64,000 nucleotides of DNA. Origin: CBDHFQ01 sp965262565 (lineage in GTDB: Bacteria > Bacteroidota > Bacteroidia > J057). Location of the stretch: NCBI GenBank assembly GCA_965262565.1, contig CBDHFQ010000029.1:186001-250000 (forward strand), in the 5' to 3' direction. Both the position numbers and the translations under genes were made by a program. Numbering within the stretch: the first letter of the stretch is position 1; each line of letters opens with the position of its first letter. The notes under the pieces are model-generated. The model searched no databases. It saw nothing but the letters and a program-made list of their open reading frames with translations, and was not told the DNA's origin. Shown here in pieces: positions 8,824 to 17,884 of the stretch.

Positions 8824-9261
8824 AAAGATGTGTTTAAGGTTTGATGAATGATTGAAAATAATTCCTCGGGTCTGCTGAAAAAGCTGTTGTACATGCTAAT
8901 TCAATTATAGAATAAGTTCTCCAATTATGCAATGGTTATCTGGAGTATTTAGAATAAATATGATAAATATAATAATCTGATTTACTGTTCGTTATGGTAA
9001 GTTGATCAATTGGGATGCTGAGATATAAATCCATTCATACTTCCTGGACCGAATGAGAATGAAAGACAAGTTTAATGTTCATAGTCAAGCTCGATATAGA
9101 GGAATACTATATCTCGTTACACTGTTAAAGGGTGAGTTTTAAAAGACCTCATAAGAAATAAATGGAATTTCTTTTAATCACAAACTTCATACTAATCTTT
9201 CTCTGAATATTGTGAAGCTGACATCTAATTCAGATATAATATTAGATCTTTTATCCTCACA
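8824..9261. other. 438-base intergenic stretch, no gene seen
   Basis: Both strands are stop-rich. It holds the upstream region of the small secreted protein (minus strand) and the downstream region of the treS fusion. A weak 7-bp AT-rich inverted repeat (9153-9159/9167-9173) is the only hairpin noticed and is not a convincing terminator. Confidence 0.5.
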
Positions 9262-12200
9262 TTATGTGTTAAGGGGCCTTGCATTTTTTTCTTCCAAGAT
9301 GCTAAAGGTAGACATGATCCCTTTTAATGGAATGATGGCCCAATCTGGTCTATGTAATAGCTCTTCTTTTAACTCGTATAAAGCACGTTCCATTAAAAAG
9401 GCTTCTAGCAAGAAGATCAAGTCATCTTTATTCGCAGGAATGAAATCAAGTCCATCGACACTTTTGATGTAAGCTTCGAGAAAAAGAGAAGAGCATATAC
9501 GGTACCATGTTTCTGCCCAGGGAAATAAGGTGGTAGCATCTTCCACTCTCACTCCTTTATGAAACATTAATCTTGTGTATGCGACATAGTGAAAGGAGCG
9601 GATCATAGTGGCCACATCTCGTAAGGGGGTTTTTCGGAGTCGTTGCTCGCTGAACATACGATAAGATTCTCCTGCAAAATGACTGATGACAAAATCCTTA
9701 CCCGTATGGAGGATGTGTTCCAAATGGAAGTTGCCGTGAATCCGGGTTTTAGCTGCTTCGATCTTATGTGAGTAAAGCCTTTTTAACCATGTCAATATAT
9801 TAGACTTTAGCTCTAACACTTGCATAGCCTTTGAACGTGCTGTTTCGGGCATCTTATGTAAATGATTATTCAGGCTATTAAAACTTTCCCTGGTAAGAGA
9901 TTTGAGTGCTGAATAAAGAGATCTTTGATAGTGCAGTGAAAAAGGCTCAGTACCGAAGCCATCTCCATCTGTTTTAAAGAACATTTCTTTATGGAATTGG
10001 CCCATGAGATTTCCTATTTGAAACACATTATTGACCGTAGCATCACCGATTAACGAGAAATAGGGGTTCCAATCATTAGAATTCTGAAACATCCAATGTT
10101 CATCCAGATCCAGAGGATAAATATCTTTATCATAATCATTTAAAATAAGCTTATCAAAATATTTCAAGACTCTGTCAGAAAAATATTCCCATGCACTAAT
10201 ATATTGTGAATGAGCATTGACCCAAGTACCTATTAAGTAACTATGATTCTTTTGATCATTATATTTGATTTGGCCTAAAAAGGGTAAAATGTTGGGAAAT
10301 TGAATTTCCTCCGCAAAGAATTTATGCATTTCAGCATCAGGATTGGGAGCTTTATCTAATTTCCGATAGAGCTTCAGATTAATTTCACTAGAGTAATTAA
10401 TTAAGGTATAGCCATCAGCTACATCTGTTACACTTATGTTTAAAGGATCGGTTAATTCCGCTAATTGTTCTGCCTGGCTATTTTTGCGTAGATATATAAA
10501 ATTGGCAGACTGTGATCCAGAATTGACCATTTGTCTAAGTAAATAGACCTGAAATGATTCCATGAAAACAGCATCGCAAATCCAGATGGTTAACTGGTTT
10601 AATTTCACTGTTCCCAAGCCCCCTGCAGGAATAGTATTAGCCTCGGACGAATCCTCTAATTGATAGGTGAGAGGGAGGAAATACATTTCCGGTAAGCTCT
10701 CATGATAAGAAATTTCTAATAAGCATATCATTGCTTCTCCTCCTGAGAAAGCAATAAATTTTGACTCCAGAATTTGTATTTCTTCAATATTTCTCGAATG
10801 ACCGCCAAACCATTGTGCTTTGGTGAGATATGGGCGTATAAGATTGGATGTTAACTGTTTAGATATATCATTTTCAAATAGTTCCTCCCATTTACTTACC
10901 TCTATCATAGCTTCAGAAGAAGATTCAGTCTCTGAGCTGAAAGGGGTAATTTCTTTCTGTAGGGTAAACCAAAAATATCCATATCTACCTATTGTGAAGG
11001 TATATAATTGAGCGTCAATCACAGGAAAAGGGTGTTGGCTGAATACTTCAATAGGAACGGTTCCAATATAGTCTGAGAGATCTATTTGAACACTTTGGGG
11101 GAAACGGGATAAGTTAGCGATCACCAGTATCGTTTCATTTTTATAGGATCTGGTAAAGGCTAGAATTCTGTTATTGGTAGGATCAAAAAATGTGATATCT
11201 CCTCTACCAAAGGAACGATACCTTTTTCTCATGTCAATCATCTTTTTCATCCACCATAAAAGAGAAGAAGGATTTTTTTGCTGAGTCTCTACATTAAGCG
11301 TTTCATATTTGTACTCAGGATCCATAATGAGAGGTAAAAATAGTTTATGAGGATTCGCTTGTGAAAATCCAGCATTTCTATCTGGACTCCATTGCATAGG
11401 GGTCCTTACTCCATCCCTGTCTCCTAAATATACATTATCTCCCATGCCTATTTCATCTCCATAATATACCACAGGAGTTCCGGGAAGAGAGAATAGTAAA
11501 ACATTCATCAACTCTATTTTCTGCCTGTCATTATCCAATAAAGGGGCTAATCTATGTCTTAAGCCTAGATTAATTCTGGAAAGGGCATCTTTCCCATAAG
11601 CTTTGTGCATATAATCTCTTTCCTCATCTGTAACCATTTCTAAGGTTAACTCATCGTGATTTCTAAGGAATATGGCCCATTGGCAATTATGAGGTATGTC
11701 AGGTGTTTGATCGATAATATCAATGATGGGATACCTGTTTTCCATTTTGAGTGCCATAAACATTCGTGGCATAATAGGGAAATGATAATTCATATGGCAT
11801 TCATCTCCCTCCCCAAAGTAGGCTACTGAGTCCTCGGGCCACATATTTGCTTCTGCTAACAAAACTTTTGCCTCGTACTTTTTATCTATATGACTTCTCA
11901 GATACTTCAGGAACTTATGTGTTTCAGGGAGATTCTCGCAATTCGTGCCATCTCTTTCAAATAAATAAGGAACAGCATCTAAACGGAATCCATCTACTCC
12001 CATATCTAACCAAAAATCAATGATATTTAATACCTCTTGTTGTACATCAGGATTATCATAATTCAAATCTGGTTGGTGGCTGTAAAATCTATGCCAATAA
12101 TAGGCCTTTGCTATAGGATCCCATGTCCAGTTAGATGATTCAAAATCCTGAAAAATAATTCTTGCATCATCGTAAAGCTCTGGATCACTACTCCATACAT

Positions 12201-12594
12201 AAAAATTTCTGAAATGAGAATCTTCAGGGGAACGCCTTGCTCTTTGAAACCATGGATGTTGATCTGAAGTATGATTAATTACTAATTCAGTAATTACCCG
12301 CAAATGACGCTTATGTGCTTCCTCCAAAAGAAATTTGAGTTGCTCAAGGGTACCATAATCAGGATTAATATCATAATAATTTGATATATCGTATCCACCA
12401 TCTCTCTGTGGAGAAGGATAAAATGGGAGTAGCCATATAGCAGTAATCCCTAAATCTTGTAAATAATCCAGTTTTGATATTAATCCGTTTATATCTCCAA
12501 TACCATCATTATTTTTATCTTTAAATGCTTTTAAATGAAGTTCGTAAATAATAGCATCTTTATACCAAAGAGCATCTTTTCTAAGTGAAGTCAT
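9262..12594 (-). CDS. treS: trehalose synthase (TreS) fused to a degenerate maltokinase domain
   Basis: 1110 residues. Residues 1 to about 555 are a GH13 trehalose synthase / maltose alpha-glucosyltransferase. It has catalytic Asp206 in GFRLDAVPY, Glu248 in LLAEANMW and Asp314 in FLRNHDEL, so maltose-trehalose interconversion is expected. Residues from about 590 to the end match the maltokinase (Mak/Pep2) domain usually found fused to TreS. However, the catalytic HGD-LH motif reads HGNFH (Asn955) and the metal-binding DFEGEP reads HFAGES (972-977). Both aspartates needed for phosphotransfer are lost, so the kinase half looks inactive. The flanking PLRDVATMIRSF motif is kept. No GlgE, GlgB or OtsA partner is nearby. 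The ATG at 12594 has a good Bacteroidota-type promoter just upstream. Confidence 0.93.
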   Translation of the reverse strand: MTSLRKDALWYKDAIIYELHLKAFKDKNNDGIGDINGLISKLDYLQDLGITAIWLLPFYPSPQRDGGYDISNYYDINPDYGTLEQLKFLLEEAHKRHLRVITELVINHTSDQHPWFQRARRSPEDSHFRNFYVWSSDPELYDDARIIFQDFESSNWTWDPIAKAYYWHRFYSHQPDLNYDNPDVQQEVLNIIDFWLDMGVDGFRLDAVPYLFERDGTNCENLPETHKFLKYLRSHIDKKYEAKVLLAEANMWPEDSVAYFGEGDECHMNYHFPIMPRMFMALKMENRYPIIDIIDQTPDIPHNCQWAIFLRNHDELTLEMVTDEERDYMHKAYGKDALSRINLGLRHRLAPLLDNDRQKIELMNVLLFSLPGTPVVYYGDEIGMGDNVYLGDRDGVRTPMQWSPDRNAGFSQANPHKLFLPLIMDPEYKYETLNVETQQKNPSSLLWWMKKMIDMRKRYRSFGRGDITFFDPTNNRILAFTRSYKNETILVIANLSRFPQSVQIDLSDYIGTVPIEVFSQHPFPVIDAQLYTFTIGRYGYFWFTLQKEITPFSSETESSSEAMIEVSKWEELFENDISKQLTSNLIRPYLTKAQWFGGHSRNIEEIQILESKFIAFSGGEAMICLLEISYHESLPEMYFLPLTYQLEDSSEANTIPAGGLGTVKLNQLTIWICDAVFMESFQVYLLRQMVNSGSQSANFIYLRKNSQAEQLAELTDPLNISVTDVADGYTLINYSSEINLKLYRKLDKAPNPDAEMHKFFAEEIQFPNILPFLGQIKYNDQKNHSYLIGTWVNAHSQYISAWEYFSDRVLKYFDKLILNDYDKDIYPLDLDEHWMFQNSNDWNPYFSLIGDATVNNVFQIGNLMGQFHKEMFFKTDGDGFGTEPFSLHYQRSLYSALKSLTRESFNSLNNHLHKMPETARSKAMQVLELKSNILTWLKRLYSHKIEAAKTRIHGNFHLEHILHTGKDFVISHFAGESYRMFSEQRLRKTPLRDVATMIRSFHYVAYTRLMFHKGVRVEDATTLFPWAETWYRICSSLFLEAYIKSVDGLDFIPANKDDLIFLLEAFLMERALYELKEELLHRPDWAIIPLKGIMSTFSILEEKNARPLNT

Positions 12595-12613
12595 ATACTG
12601 TATGGATAATAGT

Positions 12614-12642
12614 CAAAAGTAATTATTAATTACGAGGGTCAA
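12614..12642 (-). promoter_or_regulatory. candidate promoter of the treS fusion
   Basis: Read on the minus strand, TTG (12642-12640), 18 bases, then TACTTTTG (12621-12614) fits the Bacteroidota -33/-7 pattern TTG...TAnnTTTG. The predicted transcript start would be about 10-15 bases before the ATG at 12594. Confidence 0.45.
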
Positions 12643-12787
12643 TGTATCAATATTAACCAAAGAAGAAAGCAACTGTTAAGTCCCGTTTTTGATTCCTCCA
12701 ACTTTTTGTGTTTAAATTCCTCTTTAATAGAAATGTACCAAAGAAACTATTATTAGTATACCGAATAATCCTTTAAGACAAAGTGCA

Positions 12788-13450
12788 ATGAAAAAATGGT
12801 CGTGGAAATTAATAAGTGTTGGATCTCAAATGTTATTGATGTTAGTAATGCCCTTTTTCTTATTAATAAGGGGAGCGGTAGGATTATATGCGTGGTATGG
12901 ATGGCATACTATTCCAGCATTATTGGTGGCAATGTTAGTAGTAGGAGTATTGTTATTGATATATACAGCAATGATTTGGGATGCTATGTTTGGTGCCAAT
13001 AAAATTACTCGAAGAAGTTTACGTGCAAAAGTAGTATTCGTCAGCTTTCTGCTATTGGGTTTTTGTGGTTATATGATGTTCAACTTCTCCGCGGGAAATG
13101 CTAAAGGAAAAGAGGTGAGCAAAGAGTTTACTTCATTGCATCCTTTCTTGAGGCTTTCAGTAGGTACTTTTATTTGGTTAGATAAAAGATTGTTAATTAC
13201 AGATGTATCTAGAGTCCAGGAAGACTACAAAAAAATGGGCTTGAACAATCCTCGTCATTCATTACATTATCGGCAGTCGACCGGTTTTGTACATGCGATG
13301 GATTTGAGAACTAAGGGGCGAAGTTCATTGAGAAATACCTTAACCATAATCTATTTCAAATTATTAGGTTTTAATACCTTACGACATGTTGGGACAGCTG
13401 ATCATCTTCATATATCCCTTTCTGTAAAGGACTATCCCTATCGCATTTAA
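12788..13450 (+). CDS. membrane protein with LAS-type (M15/DUF5715-like) peptidase-like domain
   Basis: 220 residues. Three hydrophobic segments lie in the first about 100 residues (two around 10-60, one around 80-100). A soluble domain follows with SLHY...GFVHAMDLR and then DHLHISL near the C-terminus. The S-x-H ... D ... DHxHI pattern resembles the zinc-binding residues of LAS metallopeptidases, which cleave peptidoglycan cross-links or D-Ala-D-Ala. The spacing between the first His and the Asp is longer than usual, so the catalytic assignment is tentative. It is a single gene, divergent from treS, and its stop is 7 bases from the stop of the convergent gene at 13458. Confidence 0.6.
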   Translation: MKKWSWKLISVGSQMLLMLVMPFFLLIRGAVGLYAWYGWHTIPALLVAMLVVGVLLLIYTAMIWDAMFGANKITRRSLRAKVVFVSFLLLGFCGYMMFNFSAGNAKGKEVSKEFTSLHPFLRLSVGTFIWLDKRLLITDVSRVQEDYKKMGLNNPRHSLHYRQSTGFVHAMDLRTKGRSSLRNTLTIIYFKLLGFNTLRHVGTADHLHISLSVKDYPYRI

Positions 13451-13457
13451 CTATTAA

Positions 13458-13907
13458 CTAATTGGTAGATAGATACTTTTCGTAATTTCCAGACGAAATC
13501 CATGTGAGGTCCTTTGTAGATTGGTTGTACTCATAAAAATGAGTGAATACCCTTTCATTCATGTGAAATAAATATGATGGCACTATGAGCCTGAGATACA
13601 AGCTGGATTTGGGAGAATAGGGTCGATAATCTTCGTATTCATCTAAGGTTTTCCATATGTTATAATTTTTTATATGGAAAAGCTCTCCAAATATTTTGTT
13701 TGTCACATCGCTGTCGGAATGGATAGCAGCAGGATATGCCCCTACATCAAAAAGCTTTCCATAAACGAAAGCCTTATTGATATATACAGCTTTATCATGG
13801 AGCCATTGAGCCATGGGATGAAGGCTAAAGGTCTGTAAACTTCCATATGCGAAGAGAAAATGAGATTCACCTTGATGAAAGTGTCGGGAAGGCTTATCGG
13901 CAGACAT
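13458..13907 (-). CDS. gamma-glutamylcyclotransferase-like (AIG2-type) protein
   Basis: About 149 residues. The family signature FAYGSL lies near residue 20, and the conserved acidic segment LDEYEDY should carry the catalytic glutamate. In between are FVYGKLFDVGAYPAA and IFGELF, matching the GGCT/AIG2 beta-barrel. Characterised members cyclise gamma-glutamyl groups (glutathione or gamma-glutamylamine turnover); the substrate here is unknown. The ATG at 13907 is preferred over a TTG at 13913. It overlaps the end of the lytic transglycosylase gene by 14 bases and is the last gene of a three-gene operon. Confidence 0.8.
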   Translation of the reverse strand: MSADKPSRHFHQGESHFLFAYGSLQTFSLHPMAQWLHDKAVYINKAFVYGKLFDVGAYPAAIHSDSDVTNKIFGELFHIKNYNIWKTLDEYEDYRPYSPKSSLYLRLIVPSYLFHMNERVFTHFYEYNQSTKDLTWISSGNYEKYLSTN

Positions 13908-14877
13908 ATTCAAATTCTTCTGCTATAATTCGATCTAATGTCAGCAATAAGGCTAAGGCTATCTGACTATAGTTTTGGGACGCATTTCCAAATTTCCGAT
14001 AACTAACGGTCCACATCTGGCGAATAATACTTTCGCCTCCTTTTTTCAAGTTTAGCTGTGGAAAAAGTCTTTCTATCGTTCTCGGTCCGGCGTGATACAT
14101 ATGCAGCACCAGAAGCCTAAACCAAAGAGATTGTTCCTGGAAAGAAATCCTGTTTCGCTGTAATAATTGCCGCGTTTTAGGAATACATACCCTCTGAATA
14201 AATCTGGCGGCAGCTGTAGCAGCTTTATCAAAATGAATACGCTCATCTTTGATCCCATCTACTACCAGTCCCATATCTTTTGCCACCCCCTTCATGAGTT
14301 GGAAAGGTCCGTAAGCGCCTACAGCAGATCTTCTAATGCGTGCAGGACTTTCGATCAGTAAAATTACCTGAGCATACCATGGATCAACACCTTCTCTGGC
14401 GAAAATGGGCAGTGCGTCTGAAATCTCTGGTAATACATCAGTAATCCGATAGTAATAATTCTTGCCCCCGGTAACGTAAATTAATTCATCTTTAGGTATT
14501 TGTAAAAATTGTTTAATGCTATCTTTAAATTGTTCTTTCCCTTCCTTACTGAGTGAATCATATAAGGGAGTGAAGGTATGCCCAATGATTTCTCTGTTTT
14601 TGGCCTTACTGATTAACGCAGAGTCCGGATTCATCTGTATAATTTTGTTCCAAAATTGGATTTGAGGTAAGGTGTCCCATCCTTCTATATAAAGATATGG
14701 TTCCTCCGCGATTAATGAACTCTGGGAATCATTATATGGCCTTACTTCTATCAACTTATGATCCCAATAAGGAATTTGAGGAGGTGACTGGCCGAAAGTA
14801 TAAGCACCATAAATCACCAGGTATAGTAATATCCCGCTAACTAAGATCTTATTAACGGATATATATGGATAATTCAT
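13894..14877 (-). CDS. lytic transglycosylase (SLT-like) membrane or secreted protein
   Basis: 327 residues. An N-terminal hydrophobic segment (about 10-28) is a signal anchor or signal peptide. The C-terminal half has the SLT core: LLIESPARIRRSAVGAYGPF, with the likely catalytic Glu in the first motif, then FQLMKGVAKDMGL, and a later HMYHAGPRT resembling the NAG/YNxG motif. These enzymes cleave peptidoglycan glycan strands in the periplasm. Its ATG overlaps the stop of the XRE-cupin gene (ATGA), so translation is coupled. The pairing with an XRE regulator and a GGCT-like protein is unusual. A non-catalytic wall-binding role cannot be excluded. Confidence 0.8.
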   Translation of the reverse strand: MNYPYISVNKILVSGILLYLVIYGAYTFGQSPPQIPYWDHKLIEVRPYNDSQSSLIAEEPYLYIEGWDTLPQIQFWNKIIQMNPDSALISKAKNREIIGHTFTPLYDSLSKEGKEQFKDSIKQFLQIPKDELIYVTGGKNYYYRITDVLPEISDALPIFAREGVDPWYAQVILLIESPARIRRSAVGAYGPFQLMKGVAKDMGLVVDGIKDERIHFDKAATAAARFIQRVCIPKTRQLLQRNRISFQEQSLWFRLLVLHMYHAGPRTIERLFPQLNLKKGGESIIRQMWTVSYRKFGNASQNYSQIALALLLTLDRIIAEEFEYVCR

Positions 14878-15452
14878 TTTGATTGCAAAAGATATATTTT
14901 AAACAAGAAAGCTTTTTCTTCACCATTATTTTTTACTGAATGTGCTAATCTCCCATCGAAGAAAAGCGTATCGCCAGGATATAATTCAATTTGTTCAGAA
15001 GGAAGTCCATAAAGTACACTACCACTTAAAACGTGAATAAGTTCCATAGCATCTGTTGCAATAGGGTCTCTATCTGCATCTATATCAATTGTAACTATAT
15101 TTACCCTAAGGTTTATATCTCCCCCTGTGAGGTCATGCGATAGTAAAGATCGATAGTGTAAGCCTTTAGAATCTTCTCTTTCTTCAATAGCACCTTCTCC
15201 ATTCCGAATGATAATATGGGAATTATTTTTATGATGCATGACAGAACTGACTAGTTCTGAAATATTTACATCTAAGGCCTTAGCTACATTTAATAAGACT
15301 GGTAAAGAGGGAATTGTTCGGAAATTTTCAATCTTAGAAAGTAATCCAGCAGTTACTTCACTTTTTACGGCGACTTCCTGTAAGCTCATCTGCCTGTTTT
15401 TCCTGATCTCTTTAATTTTTTTTCCTACTTGGCTCAGTCTGTCATCTCTCAT
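14874..15452 (-). CDS. XRE-family regulator with C-terminal cupin sensor
   Basis: 192 residues. The N-terminal helix-turn-helix (about 7-62: VGKKIKEIRKNRQMSLQEVA, then SKIENFRTIPSLPVL) is a typical XRE/Cro-type DNA-binding domain. The C-terminal cupin barrel (about 110-188) ends in ELIHVLSGSVLYG ... LYPGDTLFFDGRLAHSVKN. This layout matches MerR-unrelated XRE-cupin regulators (PuuR/SinR-like) that sense small metabolites. It is the first gene of an operon with the lytic transglycosylase and the GGCT-like gene and probably regulates its own promoter. A palindrome overlaps the predicted start of transcription. Confidence 0.88.
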   Translation of the reverse strand: MRDDRLSQVGKKIKEIRKNRQMSLQEVAVKSEVTAGLLSKIENFRTIPSLPVLLNVAKALDVNISELVSSVMHHKNNSHIIIRNGEGAIEEREDSKGLHYRSLLSHDLTGGDINLRVNIVTIDIDADRDPIATDAMELIHVLSGSVLYGLPSEQIELYPGDTLFFDGRLAHSVKNNGEEKAFLFKIYLLQSK

Positions 15453-15498
15453 GATTTGGGTTGTAATGGTGAAAACATATACTCCAAGTTAACAATCT

Positions 15499-15528
15499 TG
15501 AACAATAGTTCATTATTGCCCAAAAATA
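15499..15528 (-). promoter_or_regulatory. candidate promoter and autoregulatory operator of the XRE operon
   Basis: On the minus strand TATTTTTG (15528-15521) fits the -7 consensus TAnnTTTG. Just downstream, TGAACAATAGTTCA (15499-15512) has 5-bp perfect inverted arms and would overlap the transcription start, a natural repressor site. No clear -33 element is seen. Confidence 0.35.
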
Positions 15529-15608
15529 TAAACATCTTTGCCAGAATTTCTTAATTAGATGACCTAAATATTTTTTTAGAAATAATTTGGAAATCGTATA
15601 TAAAATAT

Positions 15609-15647
15609 AACCCACCTGCCTTAAATTAACTTTGTGGCAGATGGGTT
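15609..15647 (-). terminator. terminator of the minus-strand glycan operon
   Basis: AACCCACCTGCC (15609-15620) and GGCAGATGGGTT (15636-15647) pair over 12 positions with one mismatch around a 15-base loop. T-rich sequence follows on the minus strand. It lies about 80 bases past the last gene of the operon and before the XRE promoter. Confidence 0.65.
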
Positions 15648-15725
15648 TTTATATAACAGATTCTATCTTAATTTTCCCTTTTGTTTACAAATGATAGAAT
15701 ATTTCCCCAAGGATTATTGAATATA

Positions 15726-16676
15726 TTATATGTGTTTCATCATGATAGGATGGATTTCCTCTTGCTTCTCATCAATTTTAGACGTTTGGATGTTATGTAC
15801 CAATTCAATAGAAGGACGAACATCAGCCATTGTAAATCCATCGCCAGCTAGTATTACCTCATACATTCTGGTATGTAAATCGGTAAATCCTGTGGAAAAC
15901 TCTATCTCTTCCTGATCGATCTTAATTGATCTATAAGTGGGCTTTTTAGCTAGAACGGCTTCTTCCGGTAAATCGGATTTATCTATGGATAGATACCATT
16001 TTACATTAGCATGTTTTAATTCAAGGAATCCACTCATTTTTTCCGGCTCATTAAGATGAACTTTGCTGCTTTCTACTCCACCAAATAACCAAATCAGAAT
16101 ATCAAAAAAGTGTATTCCAATATTTGCAGCGATTCCTCCTGACTTATCGTGATTTCCTTTCCAGGAATACTTATACCATTTTCCCCTTGAAGTGATATAA
16201 GTTAGGCTAACATTACGTTTGTGGGTTTTAGGCTCACTTTCTATCTTCTTTTTTAAGGCAAGCATAGATTCATGAACTCTCAACTGTAAAATACCATATA
16301 CATTCCCTGCACTTTCTTCCTCCTGATCTTGTAAAGCATCCAGTTGCCAAGGATTCGTAACCAAAGGCTTTTCACAAATGGCACTTGCTCCTAATCTCAA
16401 TGCCAAACGGATATGCGCATCATGTAAGTAATTTGGGGTACAAATCGATAGATAGTCTATTCCGTTCTTATCCTTCGATTGTCTCATGCGCTCTAAATGC
16501 CTATCGAACCGCTCAAATTCAGTGAAAAAAGCGACCTCTTGTGAATATCTATCAAGAATTCCTACTGAGTCATGGGGGTCCATAGCTGCTATCAATGTAT
16601 TACCTGTATCTTTGATAGCTTGTAAATGTCTGGGAGCGATATAACCAGCTACTCCAGTGATTGCAAATAATTTCAT
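15726..16676 (-). CDS. wbpB: WbpB/WlbA-type UDP-GlcNAc(A) 3-dehydrogenase, Gfo/Idh/MocA family
   Basis: 316 residues. The N-terminal NAD-binding motif reads GVAGYIAPRHL, followed by IDYLSICTPNYLHDAHIRLA and the EKPL motif characteristic of the family. The whole N-terminal half closely follows WlbA/WbpB, which oxidise UDP-N-acetylglucosaminuronate at C3 before transamination to UDP-2,3-diacetamido sugars. It follows a WecB/WbpI-type 2-epimerase gene by 38 bases, consistent with a step towards UDP-ManNAc(3NAc)A. The aminotransferase (WbpE), acetyltransferase (WbpD) and UDP-GlcNAc 6-dehydrogenase (WbpA) of that pathway are not in the window. It is the last gene of the operon, before a hairpin terminator. 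Confidence 0.85.
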   Translation of the reverse strand: MKLFAITGVAGYIAPRHLQAIKDTGNTLIAAMDPHDSVGILDRYSQEVAFFTEFERFDRHLERMRQSKDKNGIDYLSICTPNYLHDAHIRLALRLGASAICEKPLVTNPWQLDALQDQEEESAGNVYGILQLRVHESMLALKKKIESEPKTHKRNVSLTYITSRGKWYKYSWKGNHDKSGGIAANIGIHFFDILIWLFGGVESSKVHLNEPEKMSGFLELKHANVKWYLSIDKSDLPEEAVLAKKPTYRSIKIDQEEIEFSTGFTDLHTRMYEVILAGDGFTMADVRPSIELVHNIQTSKIDEKQEEIHPIMMKHI

Positions 16677-16714
16677 CTCTCAATAATTGATCTTAAGTTA
16701 AAGTTTAATGTTGG

Positions 16715-17836
16715 TTAAAGATTGAGAATTGCATTGAGCGTTTGTGTGCTTGATTCACCATTCCCATAGTACTTATTAATTTTATGAGAAAAGTCTATTT
16801 TTTTATGTGATATTTTTTCTTCCCAAAGTGCTCTGGCTGAAATTATTCTATCGGGATTGGGGCCAGTGAGAATATTAGCTTCTGCCTCCACTGTCTCGAC
16901 CCATTCAGTTTCCTTCCTCAACGTAATACAAGGTCTGTTTAGAAAGAAAACCTCCTTTTGAAGCCCTCCGGAATCTGTCATGACAATTCTGGCATGGCTG
17001 ATTAACATTAACATATCTAAATAGCCAACCGGGTCGATCAGTTTAACTGAAGGATGAGCAGACCAATCTGGAAGGTTTTTAGCAATTAAATTCTTGGTTC
17101 TGGGATGAATTGGGAAAATGACTGGATAATTTACACTTCCGATTTGGTTTAAGGTCTCTAATAATCTTTGTAGCAACAAAGGGTCATTCGTATTTTCTGC
17201 TCTATGAATAGTTACCAAATAATAAGACATTGGTTCAAGGGACATCTTGGCGAGAATGGTAGATTTTTGTTTTGCCAGCTCCTTATTTAACAGAACAGTA
17301 TCATACATAATATCTCCGGTTCGAACGGTTTTATTTTTTAATCCTTCGTTAGTGAGATTCTTAACTGCTGTATCCGTAGGTGCCAGTAAAAGGTCCGAGA
17401 CGTGATCCGCAATCACTCTATTAATTTCTTCAGGCATCACCCTATTAAAACTCCTCAAGCCTGCTTCTACATGAGCGATGGGTATGTGAAGTTTAGCTGC
17501 CGCTAGCGCTCCAGCAACTGTACTATTTGTATCCCCAAAAACGACAACTACTTCTGGCTTTTCCTCTACTAAAACGGTTTCAATTCTCTCGAGCATTTGG
17601 CCCGTTTGCTTACCGTGAGAACCGGAACCGACCCCTAAATTATATTGGGCAGGAGGTATTTCTAATTCCTCGAAAAAAATATCAGAAAGCCCTCTGTCAT
17701 AATGTTGGCCTGTATGTATGGTAATATGTCTGATTTGAGAGTCATTATTCTTGTTGTGTATTTCTACACTTCTCAAAAAAGGAGCAAGTTTTATAAATTG
17801 TGGACGCGCACCTACTATGCTTACAATTTTTACCAT
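16715..17836 (-). CDS. wecB: non-hydrolysing UDP-GlcNAc 2-epimerase (WecB/WbpI type)
   Basis: 373 residues, normal length. The family motifs are IVGARPQFIKLAP at the N-terminus, TGQHYD, FGDTNSTVAGALAAAKL, IAHVEAGLRSFNRVMPEE, then TIHRAENT and MTDSGGLQKEV. These enzymes invert C2 of UDP-HexNAc sugars, giving UDP-ManNAc or, for WbpI, UDP-ManNAc(3NAc)A. The neighbouring WbpB-type dehydrogenase makes the WbpI reaction attractive, but sequence alone does not separate them. It is cytoplasmic. It lies 48 bases after the second GT39 gene in the minus-strand glycan operon. Confidence 0.92.
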   Translation of the reverse strand: MVKIVSIVGARPQFIKLAPFLRSVEIHNKNNDSQIRHITIHTGQHYDRGLSDIFFEELEIPPAQYNLGVGSGSHGKQTGQMLERIETVLVEEKPEVVVVFGDTNSTVAGALAAAKLHIPIAHVEAGLRSFNRVMPEEINRVIADHVSDLLLAPTDTAVKNLTNEGLKNKTVRTGDIMYDTVLLNKELAKQKSTILAKMSLEPMSYYLVTIHRAENTNDPLLLQRLLETLNQIGSVNYPVIFPIHPRTKNLIAKNLPDWSAHPSVKLIDPVGYLDMLMLISHARIVMTDSGGLQKEVFFLNRPCITLRKETEWVETVEAEANILTGPNPDRIISARALWEEKISHKKIDFSHKINKYYGNGESSTQTLNAILNL

Positions 17837-17884
17837 TGGTAAGAAATTTGGTGATCTTAAAATAAGAGACGAATAAAGGAATAT

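Noticed and set aside
9212..9472. 86-residue plus-strand frame at the 3' end of the treS fusion
   Set aside because: Antisense to conserved kinase-domain sequence; a shadow frame.
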